Origin: an uncultured cyanobacterium
GTDB taxonomy: Bacteria; Cyanobacteriota; Cyanobacteriia; Cyanobacteriales; Geitlerinemataceae
NCBI GenBank assembly: GCA_937121005.1
Contig: CAKZKB010000087.1
Location: 1 to 11,294, forward strand
Direction: 5' to 3'
Length of the DNA: 11,294 nt
Shown in pieces: positions 6,222 through 11,294 of the stretch (positions are counted from its first letter, which is position 1; the number at the start of each line of letters is the position of its first letter). A program made the translations under genes and the position numbers. The notes beneath the pieces are model-generated. The model was not told the DNA's origin and searched no databases. It was given only the letters and a program-made list of their open reading frames with translations.

Positions 6222-6351
6222 CCCTGACGGCCGGGCGATCGCAGCCGATCCGCTTAGCAAATTGCAACATTTGATGCAATTTTTTTCTGTCCTTGTTCTA
6301 CAATACGTTAACGAATATGAAGATAGGTACAAATTCTTAACCCGAACCCTG

Positions 6352-6528
6352 ATGTCTACTGCCTTATCGACTCGTCCCGAGAAAACCGCCCGCCCCGGTG
6401 CATCCGTACAAACCATCTACCGCCCCGACCAGCAGGTGAAGTACCTGCACTTACAGGCTGAGATCGATACCCTGATGCTAGAACTGCAAGCCCGCAAGCA
6501 GCAGCAACTCACGGCGGCGCGATCGTAG
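6352..6528 (+). CDS. Small hypothetical protein (58 aa)
   Basis: This frame encodes 58 residues from the ATG at 6352 (MSTALSTRP). The N-terminal half is polar and probably flexible. The C-terminal half (YRPDQQVKYLHLQAEIDTLMLELQARKQ) has leucines at heptad-like spacing and should form an amphipathic helix or short coiled coil. It resembles small conserved hypothetical proteins that I associate with cyanobacteria, but I know no function. The frame is open further upstream to 6202, which overlaps the end of maf; the first 50 codons of that extension are not protein-like. A TACAAT at 6299-6304 could be a -10 box, giving a leader of about 40 nt. The moaE start follows 52 bp after its stop on the same strand, so cotranscription is possible. 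Confidence 0.65.
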   Translation: MSTALSTRPEKTARPGASVQTIYRPDQQVKYLHLQAEIDTLMLELQARKQQQLTAARS

Positions 6529-6580
6529 ACTCGAGATCGAGCCCTACAATATCAGCAGAACGCATCGTTAGAGTCTGTCG

Positions 6581-7081
6581 ATGAATCCTGCTGTCCCGTC
6601 CCGCATCGTCTCCCCCGCCCCGACAACGGGAGGCGATTTTGCCATTACGTTTGCGCCCCTGTGTTTGCCAACGGTTTACAATTTGGCTGACGATGGGGCT
6701 AATGGGGCGATCGTCCTGATGAGCGGCACGGTACGCAATAAAACAGACGATCGTCCCGTCCTCTATCTGGAGTATCAGGCCTACGAACCCATGGCGGTGC
6801 AGGTTTTTAAGGCGATCGCGGCCGATATTCGCCGCCAGTGGCCCGATACCAACCGCGTTGTCATCCACCATCGTACCGGCCGCCTCACCATTGGCGAAAT
6901 TAGCGTCCTGGTGGCGGTGGGATGTCCCCATCGCGGGGAGGCGTTTGCTGCTTGTCGCTACGCGATCGATACTCTCAAGCATAACGCACCCATTTGGAAA
7001 AAGGAACATTTTGCCGATGGGGCCAGCGAGTGGGTGAGTATTGGCGCGTGCGAGATGGAGTCCGATCGAGGAAACATTTAA
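6581..7081 (+). CDS. moaE: Molybdopterin synthase catalytic subunit MoaE
   Basis: This is the large subunit of molybdopterin synthase, 166 residues and cytoplasmic. With thiocarboxylated MoaD it adds two sulfurs to precursor Z (cyclic pyranopterin monophosphate) to make molybdopterin for the molybdenum cofactor. Family marks are SGTVRNKTDDRPV (48-60), LEYQAYEPMA (63-72), VVIHHRTGRLTIGEISV (93-109), GCPHRGEAFAACR with His117-Arg118, and the active-site segment DTLKHNAPIWKKE with Lys133, Lys140 and Lys141, matching the region of E. coli Lys119 and Lys126. The N-terminus is about 15 residues longer than E. coli MoaE. No moaD or other Mo-cofactor gene is adjacent. The TAA stop is followed directly by the ATG of the next small frame. 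Confidence 0.95.
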   Translation: MNPAVPSRIVSPAPTTGGDFAITFAPLCLPTVYNLADDGANGAIVLMSGTVRNKTDDRPVLYLEYQAYEPMAVQVFKAIAADIRRQWPDTNRVVIHHRTGRLTIGEISVLVAVGCPHRGEAFAACRYAIDTLKHNAPIWKKEHFADGASEWVSIGACEMESDRGNI

Positions 7082-7201
7082 ATGTGGCAACCCATTGAAG
7101 ATTTACCTGCCAACTGGCAGAATTTGGCTAACTCGGAGTTGCCACCTCTGGTCACGGTTTGGAACGAACAATATGATATGCTGGCAAGGCATCACCACTA
7201 A
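7082..7201 (+). pseudogene. 39-codon fragment resembling the N-terminus of a Fic-family protein
   Basis: A short frame begins immediately after the moaE stop (TAAATG) and ends at TAA 7199-7201. It begins MWQPIEDLPANWQNLANSEL and continues to an LVTVWNEQYDML segment before ending in ARHHH. The pattern W(Q/K)PI.DLP..W..LA..EL..L..VW.EQ is what I remember from the start of a class of Fic (AMP-transferase-fold) proteins of about 300 residues or more. The expected continuation, with the helical region and the HPFxxGNGR active site, is absent; a different gene starts 21 bp later. I read this as a truncated remnant, or possibly a small protein kept for its own sake and translationally coupled to moaE. 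The Fic link is from memory of the family, not a search. Confidence 0.5.
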
Positions 7202-7222
7202 ATCGCCCTGTTTTTTGCATCC

Positions 7223-7594
7223 ATGTATTACAACGCTCAGCCGCCTTATTTTTTGGTCGTCGCCGGTTTGTTTATTGGTATCACCTGCGGTCTCGCCTTT
7301 AAAGCCACTTTAGAACAATCGGTGCAAGCCTGGTCGAAAACGCGATCGAGTCGCTTAATTGCGGCGATGCGCGGCTTTCAATTGTTTGTGCCGTTTCTCG
7401 GCATCGGTATCGGGATTTGCATATTTTTGTCGGCGGGTTTATCTATTTTTGGCATCCCCAATTGGTTTGCTTGCGGCTTCTCTTTCCCGACAACGGCTCT
7501 AACTTTGGGGTTGCTGTGGTTGCAGTTGGGACGTTTGTTGGAACAGTTGGAACGAGGGGGATCGAAGGCACTAGATCTCGATTCTCTATTTTAA
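7223..7594 (+). CDS. Three-helix membrane protein of unknown function
   Basis: A 123-residue integral membrane protein with three predicted helices: about 9-28 (YFLVVAGLFIGITCGLAF), 52-76 (FQLFVPFLGIGIGICIFLSAG) and 79-102 (WFACGFSFPTTALTLGLLW). A basic loop (WSKTRSSRLIAAMRG, 37-51) lies between helices 1 and 2. An amphipathic, charged tail follows the third helix and ends LDLDSLF. By the positive-inside rule the basic loop faces the cytoplasm. It follows the Fic-like fragment by 21 bp and converges with ald, whose stop is 51 bp away. I do not recognise the family; it reads like a conserved cyanobacterial hypothetical. Confidence 0.75.
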   Translation: MYYNAQPPYFLVVAGLFIGITCGLAFKATLEQSVQAWSKTRSSRLIAAMRGFQLFVPFLGIGIGICIFLSAGLSIFGIPNWFACGFSFPTTALTLGLLWLQLGRLLEQLERGGSKALDLDSLF

Positions 7595-7616
7595 CACCTT
7601 TGTCTTCGCTTTATAG

Positions 7617-7631
7617 CATTTTCCGAAAATG
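7617..7631. terminator. Small hairpin between convergent genes
   Basis: CATTTT (7617-7622) and AAAATG (7626-7631) form a 6-bp AT-rich inverted repeat with a 3-nt loop, in the 51-bp gap between the membrane-protein gene and ald. It could serve both strands, but the stem is weak. Confidence 0.2.
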
Positions 7632-7645
7632 GAATTGCCCTGACG

Positions 7646-8731
7646 TTAAACTAAATCGGGAAACACTTCTCGCACCGCAGGGTGAACGATTTTCCCGTCG
7701 CGAACGTTGACTCCGCCCGCTAAGGGACGATCGCCCTCCAGCGCCGCTAAGCCTTTGTCTGCCAGTTTCACCACGTAGGGTAGGGTACTGTTGTTGAGGG
7801 CTTGGGTGGAGGTTCGCGGTACGGCTCCGGGCATATTGGGTACGCCGTAGTGTAACACCCCTTCTTCGATGTAGGTGGGTTGACTGTGGGAGGTGACGCG
7901 CAGGGTTTCCACGCAACCGCCCTGATCCACTGCGACATCGACGATGACTGCGCCGGGGGGCATTTGCGCCACCAGGGAACGGGGGACTAAGGTAGGGGCG
8001 CGGCGGCCGAGGACTAACACCGCCCCCACTACTAAGTCGGCTTGGGGGACGACGGCTTCGATCTGGGCGGGGCTGCTGTAGAGGAGTTCGACGCGGGAAC
8101 CGAACAGGGTTTCGAGGTAGGAGAGGCGATCGACATCGATATCGAGAATTTGCACTTGGGCCCCCATACCAACGGCGATCCGGGCCGCTTCCGTACCGAC
8201 TACGCCGCCGCCGAGAATGACGACGCGACCGGGGGGCACGCCGGGAATGCCGCCCAAAAGGACACCGCGCCCGCCAGACGATCGCTCTAAAAAGCGGGCC
8301 CCCACCTGCACGGACAAGCGTCCGGCGATGACACTCATGGGGGCCAGGAGGGGGAGTTTTCCGTTGTCGAGTCGGACGGTTTCGTAGGCGATCGCGCAGG
8401 TTTTACTTTGGATCAGGCGTTCGGTGAGGGCACGATCGGCGGCTAAATGCAGGTAGGTAAACAGGATTTGACCGTCGGTTAAAAAGTTGTATTCGCTGGC
8501 GAGGGGTTCTTTAACTTTGACGACCAATTCTCGATTCCAAGCGGATCGGGCATTGGGGACGATCGTCGCGCCAGCATTTTGATATTCTTCGTCGCTGAAA
8601 CCGGCCCCTTCTCCAGCCCCGGTTTCGATAAAAATCTGATGGCCGCGATCGTGGAGCGATCGCACGCTAAACGGACTCAATCCGACGCGAAATTCCCGGT
8701 CTTTAATTTCTTTTGGAACGCCAATTTCCAT
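7646..8731 (-). CDS. ald: Alanine dehydrogenase
   Basis: A NAD-dependent L-alanine dehydrogenase (L-alanine to pyruvate and ammonium, reversible) of 361 residues, close to the usual 360-373. It is cytoplasmic and typically hexameric. The start MEIGVPKEIKDREFRVGLSP carries Arg15. KVKEP has Lys74, and YLHLAAD has His95. A Rossmann motif GGGVVG (174-179) is followed by the acidic ILDID near 197, which fits NAD preference. VDVAVDQGG has Asp269, and NMPGAVPRTST lies near 305. These match the substrate-binding and catalytic residues of the Mycobacterium tuberculosis enzyme (Arg15, Lys75, His96, Asp270). The start is supported by a GAGGT ribosome binding site 6 nt upstream (8738-8742). In cyanobacteria Ald links alanine to nitrogen and carbon balance. 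It is separate from purK, 186 bp upstream. Confidence 0.97.
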   Translation of the reverse strand: MEIGVPKEIKDREFRVGLSPFSVRSLHDRGHQIFIETGAGEGAGFSDEEYQNAGATIVPNARSAWNRELVVKVKEPLASEYNFLTDGQILFTYLHLAADRALTERLIQSKTCAIAYETVRLDNGKLPLLAPMSVIAGRLSVQVGARFLERSSGGRGVLLGGIPGVPPGRVVILGGGVVGTEAARIAVGMGAQVQILDIDVDRLSYLETLFGSRVELLYSSPAQIEAVVPQADLVVGAVLVLGRRAPTLVPRSLVAQMPPGAVIVDVAVDQGGCVETLRVTSHSQPTYIEEGVLHYGVPNMPGAVPRTSTQALNNSTLPYVVKLADKGLAALEGDRPLAGGVNVRDGKIVHPAVREVFPDLV

Positions 8732-8737
8732 TATTTT

Positions 8738-8742
8738 ACCTC
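8738..8742 (-). promoter_or_regulatory. Ribosome binding site of ald
   Basis: GAGGT on the minus strand lies 6 nt before the ald ATG. Most other genes in this window lack a visible Shine-Dalgarno, so this one helps fix the start. Confidence 0.7.
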
Positions 8743-8846
8743 AGTTAGATAGATGCGGGAGTGAGTTGATGACAGTACCAAGCCAGAAAGGGTCGATCGC
8801 GATCGGATTTGATACGGTTAATACCATTTCCAATATTGGTGCAACA

Positions 8847-8874
8847 GTAGGGGCGATTCGCGAATCGCCCCTAC
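8847..8874. repeat. 28-bp perfect palindrome between ald and purK
   Basis: The half-site GTAGGGGCGATTCG is followed at once by its exact reverse complement, giving a 14-bp stem with no spacer. It sits in the 186-bp gap between purK and ald. Palindromes built on GTAGGGGCGA..TCGCCCCTAC are a familiar dispersed repeat in cyanobacteria. In RNA it would form a strong hairpin and could attenuate read-through from purK into ald. Confidence 0.85.
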
Positions 8875-8888
8875 AAAGCGCGATCCAA

Positions 8889-8918
8889 TCTGATGCACCT
8901 GGGATCGGGCGAGGCATT
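8889..8918. repeat. Dispersed repeat copy abutting the purK stop
   Basis: TCTGATGCACCTGGG followed by (AT)CGGGCGAGGCATT recurs at 11026-11053 as TCTGATACACCTGGG and CGGGCGAAGCATT, with two substitutions and a 2-bp indel. This copy ends at the purK stop codon (8918-8920), so the repeat borders or slightly enters the gene. Confidence 0.7.
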
Positions 8919-10063
8919 TACAATATTGTTCGTTGAAAAATCGCTTCAATTTCTCGGGCAATTTCCATCTGACGCGATCGCAGATTGTCTCCAGTTAGCG
9001 ATACCGTGACGTGACCCAACTTTCGCCCTGGATAGGACTGAGACTTGCCATACCAACGGACGATCGCCCCTTCGATCGCTTCAATTTCCTGTCGTTTTTG
9101 GGCGTAGTCGCGGGTTGCAGTTTCGTAACCGAGTAAATTGACCATTACGGCTCCATCAGATTTTAACGCAGTATTGCCTAACGGTAAATTGCAGACGGCT
9201 CGCAGATGTTGGGCAAATTGAGAGGTTTCGCAAGCATCGAGAGAAAAATGCCCGGAGTTGTGGGTGCGGGGGGCGATTTCGTTAACCAGAAGTTGCCCGT
9301 TTTGGGTCAGAAAAAGTTCGATACCCATCACGCCTGTATATTGCAATTCGTTTAGGAGTTTGCAGGCGATCGCTTCGCATTCGGCAACAATTTTATCATC
9401 TATTGGGGCGGGAACCAAAACCCGACGACAGACTTGTTCTTCCTGTTGGGTTTCGACAATGGGATAGATGGCAATTTCGCCGTCATTATTTCTGGCTGCG
9501 ATAACCGCTAACTCGCCATCGAAGGGGATAAAATCTTCGAGCAATACGGGCGGATAGCCCCAAGTTTCCCAGGTCGATCGCAGGCTTTCGGCATCTTTTA
9601 AGATAACAGTTCCGCGCCCGTCGTAACCATGTCGCCGCGACTTCATGACGATGGGGAATTGTACCTCTTGGTTTTCCAGTTGCGCGAGGCTTTCAACTTC
9701 GATAAACTGAGGAACGGGCAAACCGAGTTTCTGGAAATAGAGGCGTTGGTGATACTTATCGAGGATGGGTTCGAGACTGTCTAAACTGGGGCGAAATAAC
9801 ACACCGCGATCGCGCAATTTCGACAGCTTCCCTAGATCGACGAACTCGTTTTCAAAGGTGATAACATCGACGCGATCGCTCAATGTTTGCGTGGCTTCGA
9901 TATCGTCGAGGGGGGCAAAAATAGCATCGCACAGTTCGGCGGCGGGATCGCGATCGCTCGGCGTTTGTACGACCAATTCTACACCCAATGATGGCGCTTC
10001 CATGGCCATCATCCAGGCCAGTTGACCGCCGCCTATGACTCCGACTCGTTGCAACTGAGACAT
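8918..10063 (-). CDS. purK: N5-carboxyaminoimidazole ribonucleotide synthase PurK
   Basis: A purine-biosynthesis enzyme of 381 residues, within the family's usual range. It carboxylates aminoimidazole ribonucleotide with ATP and bicarbonate to give N5-CAIR, which PurE then rearranges. It is an ATP-grasp protein: VGVIGGGQLAWMMA at the N-terminus (7-20), VITFENEFV (67-75), the ATP-grasp segment PIVMKSRRHGYDGRGT (137-152), EDFIPFDGELAVI (176-188), and the metal- and nucleotide-binding NEIAPRTHNSGHFSLDACETSQF (261-283). The C-terminal domain includes KLGHVTVSL. No Shine-Dalgarno is seen before the ATG at 10063. It lies 34 bp after the exported pentapeptide gene on the same strand, so the two may share a transcript; purE is not in the window. 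Confidence 0.97.
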   Translation of the reverse strand: MSQLQRVGVIGGGQLAWMMAMEAPSLGVELVVQTPSDRDPAAELCDAIFAPLDDIEATQTLSDRVDVITFENEFVDLGKLSKLRDRGVLFRPSLDSLEPILDKYHQRLYFQKLGLPVPQFIEVESLAQLENQEVQFPIVMKSRRHGYDGRGTVILKDAESLRSTWETWGYPPVLLEDFIPFDGELAVIAARNNDGEIAIYPIVETQQEEQVCRRVLVPAPIDDKIVAECEAIACKLLNELQYTGVMGIELFLTQNGQLLVNEIAPRTHNSGHFSLDACETSQFAQHLRAVCNLPLGNTALKSDGAVMVNLLGYETATRDYAQKRQEIEAIEGAIVRWYGKSQSYPGRKLGHVTVSLTGDNLRSRQMEIAREIEAIFQRTIL

Positions 10064-10097
10064 CGTTTAGATAGACTTAAAATCTGCGAAGCGCCTG

Positions 10098-10595
10098 CTA
10101 CGGACACAATAAAGAATCGCGGGTGCTGACTCCGGTTTTGGGGTTAGTTCCCGTCGCCATTTCGCAAAGTTCCTTAGTTTGAGCGCGATCGAGAATGGCT
10201 CCTGTAAAGTCGGCTCCTTTAATATTTGCCCCTTTAAATAAAGTGCCGAGTAAAATACTTTCTACCCATACTGTATCGGTGAGATCGGCTCCGCGTAAAT
10301 CGGTTCCGTCTACCACTGCATAAGAAAGATCGGCTCCTTGTAAATTGGCATTTTCCATTAGGGAAACGCTAAACACCGCACCGCGTAAATCGGCTTTGCT
10401 AAAATTACTCTCAGCGAGGTTACAATTGGCAAATTCGGCGGTGGGGAGTACCTGCTCGGAAAAATCTTTACCGACTAAATATTCGTTGCTGTAAGAAACG
10501 GGGGGTTTGTAGGCTCCCATTTGCGCGTTGGCGGGAAACGTCCACCCCCAAGCGAGAGCGATGGCAAATAAAAATGTAACAATTTGTCGTAACAC
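10098..10595 (-). CDS. Exported (lumenal or periplasmic) pentapeptide-repeat protein
   Basis: A 165-residue secreted protein starting at GTG (10593-10595). The start is supported by GGAGGT 11 nt upstream (10607-10612) and by the signal peptide that begins there: MLRQIVTFLFAIALAWGWTF, with cleavage likely after ANA (residue 24). The mature part has about 15 pentapeptide units (for example NFSKADLRGAVF, ANLQGADLSYAV, TDLRGADLTDTV, ANIKGADFTGAI; about 50-135), expected to fold as a short right-handed beta-helix. It ends with a cysteine-containing cap, LCEMATGTNPKTGVSTRDSLLCP, with Cys about 141 and 164. That arrangement resembles the thylakoid-lumen pentapeptide proteins of plants and cyanobacteria (TL17-like), so lumen or periplasm is likely. 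The molecular role of that group is unknown. It lies 34 bp upstream of purK on the same strand. Confidence 0.88.
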   Translation of the reverse strand: MLRQIVTFLFAIALAWGWTFPANAQMGAYKPPVSYSNEYLVGKDFSEQVLPTAEFANCNLAESNFSKADLRGAVFSVSLMENANLQGADLSYAVVDGTDLRGADLTDTVWVESILLGTLFKGANIKGADFTGAILDRAQTKELCEMATGTNPKTGVSTRDSLLCP

Positions 10596-10606
10596 GATCG
10601 GGGAAT

Positions 10607-10612
10607 ACCTCC
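10607..10612 (-). promoter_or_regulatory. Ribosome binding site supporting a GTG start
   Basis: GGAGGT on the minus strand lies 11 nt before the GTG start of the exported pentapeptide protein. The spacing is slightly long, but this is the strongest Shine-Dalgarno in the window, and no ATG occurs before the end of the signal peptide. Confidence 0.65.
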
Positions 10613-10728
10613 AAATTGAGCGTTAGACGCGATCGCGAGATGCCGTCGCGATCGGCCGACTTTTACAATTATCCCACAACATTCGCCCTCGATCGCATTT
10701 AATTTTAACGTAAATTCGATACGCTGTC

Positions 10729-10758
10729 TTGACATCCCTTTCTCGTTAATGGTAGTAT
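10729..10758 (+). promoter_or_regulatory. Promoter-like pair with no gene downstream
   Basis: TTGACA (10729-10734) is a perfect -35 box. TAGTAT (10753-10758), 4-5 of 6 to the -10 consensus, follows after 18 bp. It points right, away from the pentapeptide gene, into a stretch with two hairpins and no open frame of note. Confidence 0.4.
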
Positions 10759-10781
10759 TATCACAGATCTTGTTTGGCAAT

Positions 10782-10843
10782 GGGAGCATCTTGCTCCCGA
10801 ACTGTCAGAAATCTCTTAGGTTGGGTATCATCCCTCTACCCAA
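10782..10843 (+). other. Two stem-loops downstream of the promoter-like pair
   Basis: GGGAGCA/TGCTCCC (10782-10788 with 10792-10798) closes on a 3-nt loop. TTGGGTA/TACCCAA (10821-10827 with 10837-10843) closes on a 9-nt loop. Together with the promoter they could make a short noncoding RNA, but the first hairpin also resembles a dispersed GGGAGC..GCTCCC repeat of cyanobacteria. Confidence 0.4.
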
Positions 10844-10930
10844 GGCCATCGATGCTACACCTTAAGTATTTAGGTGGTACAGAGAAACCCGGTTTCTGAA
10901 GGGAAAAACTCGAATTTTGTCTGGCTATAA

Positions 10931-10983
10931 GCAAGAAACCGGGTTTCTACACCCGTTTAGCCTAGCATACCTGAATGCTTACG
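10931..10983. repeat. Dispersed repeat, right copy of the 53-bp pair
   Basis: It is identical to 1-53 except at two positions, and in the same orientation. It contains AGAAACCGGGTTTCT at 10934-10948. A sister palindrome with a central C in place of G lies 36 bp to the left at 10883-10897. Confidence 0.9.
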
Positions 10984-11025
10984 CTACACCTATACCGAGC
11001 GCTAATTTGCTACGCAATTCTACCA

Positions 11026-11058
11026 TCTGATACACCTGGGCGGGCGAAGCATTCGCCC
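11026..11058. repeat. Dispersed repeat with hairpin, second copy of the 8889-8918 element
   Basis: TCTGATACACCTGGG (11026-11040) is followed by GGGCGAA/TTCGCCC (11042-11048 with 11052-11058), a 7-bp stem on a 3-nt loop. A partly complementary GCGAATGCTTAGCGCC lies at about 11094-11109. This copy keeps the full hairpin; the copy beside purK has lost the right arm. Confidence 0.65.
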
Positions 11059-11119
11059 TGTTTAATTATCGGTAGAATCGTTCGTTAACGGGTGCGAATG
11101 CTTAGCGCCTACAAATGCC

Positions 11120-11137
11120 GTTGTTCGTTGTTCGTTG
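11120..11137. repeat. Heptamer tract GTTGTTC
   Basis: GTTGTTC occurs twice in tandem, followed by GTTG. A related CGTTG-rich tract lies upstream of maf (about 5362-5390). This is another STRR-type short tandem repeat. Confidence 0.7.
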
Positions 11138-11148
11138 GTGCGTTGATT

Positions 11149-11294
11149 TTACAGATCGTAAGGATTATCCGGTTCGGGAACCTCTTCGATCGCGCTAGCT
11201 TGAATCACCAATTGGCGCTTACCCGAAAAGGTTTCGGTGATCATTTCTCCGCGTACTTGAAACCAGGTATCGGCAGGGTAAGCGCTACGGTTTT
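11149..11294 (-). CDS. C-terminus of a DUF1980/TIGR03943-like protein (partial)
   Basis: The window cuts this minus-strand gene; only the last 47 codons and the stop (TAA, 11149-11151) are present. The visible end reads SAYPADTWFQVRGEMITETF, then SGKRQLVIQASAIEEVPEPD and NPYDL. The pattern of D.W..V.G.M....GK...VI.A.....P.P.NPY matches the C-terminal beta domain that I associate with TIGR03943/DUF1980 proteins, putative partners of two-TM permeases related to YcgR/YcgQ-type metal or solute systems. The N-terminal membrane part lies outside the window. The coding frame is clear; the family call rests on a short stretch. Confidence 0.6.
   Translation of the reverse strand, partial: NRSAYPADTWFQVRGEMITETFSGKRQLVIQASAIEEVPEPDNPYDL

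Larger units (their letters stand above)
10596..11148. other. Gene-free, repeat-rich region
   Basis: About 550 bp with no supported coding region. In order it holds the upstream region of the exported pentapeptide gene, a plus-strand promoter candidate (10729-10758), two hairpins (10782-10798 and 10821-10843), palindrome AGAAACCCGGTTTCT (10883-10897), the right copy of the 53-bp repeat (10931-10983), a dispersed repeat (11026-11058) and a GTTGTTC heptamer tract (about 11120-11137). Confidence 0.6.

Overview
The window looks like cyanobacterial chromosome. The octamer GCGATCGC (the HIP1 repeat) and its shorter core CGATCG recur throughout. There is a phycobilisome lyase gene. The intergenic DNA is full of short dispersed palindromes and heptamer tandem repeats typical of filamentous and colonial cyanobacteria. 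I do not assign a genus.

Left part (1-4033). An intergenic repeat copy (1-53) is followed by an RlpA-type cell-wall gene on the minus strand (295-1020), which has a long, hairpin-rich upstream region. A cpcF-like phycocyanobilin lyase gene lies on the plus strand (1312-1908). It converges on a large minus-strand membrane protein joining an RDD domain, a HEAT-like segment and a long pentapeptide-repeat domain (1928-4033).

Repeat and CRISPR region (4034-5480). This gene-free stretch of about 1.4 kb holds a 19-bp tandem repeat, a heptamer repeat, a six-repeat CRISPR array (4329-4733) and a 126-bp element bounded by inverted repeats (5072-5197). The right flank of the array is probably its leader and carries a good minus-strand promoter. 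Three signs agree that the array is transcribed leftward: that promoter, the 8-nt ACGGAAAC end of the repeat, and the single mutated repeat at the far left. No cas gene is in the window.

Right part (5481-11294). The plus strand carries maf (5481-6221), a 58-aa conserved-looking small protein (6352-6528), moaE (6581-7081), a 39-codon fragment that reads like the start of a Fic-family protein (7082-7201) and a three-helix membrane protein (7223-7594). Reading the other way are ald (alanine dehydrogenase, 7646-8731), purK (8918-10063) and an exported pentapeptide-repeat protein (10098-10595). The last two are 34 bp apart and may be cotranscribed. After about 550 bp of repeat-rich DNA, the window ends inside the C-terminus of a minus-strand gene that resembles the DUF1980/TIGR03943 family.

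Most genes are ordinary housekeeping genes. The points most worth following are the CRISPR array and its unusual leader, the Fic fragment fused tightly behind moaE, the RDD-HEAT-pentapeptide protein, the structured rlpA leader and a possible small transcript near 10.76-10.85 kb.
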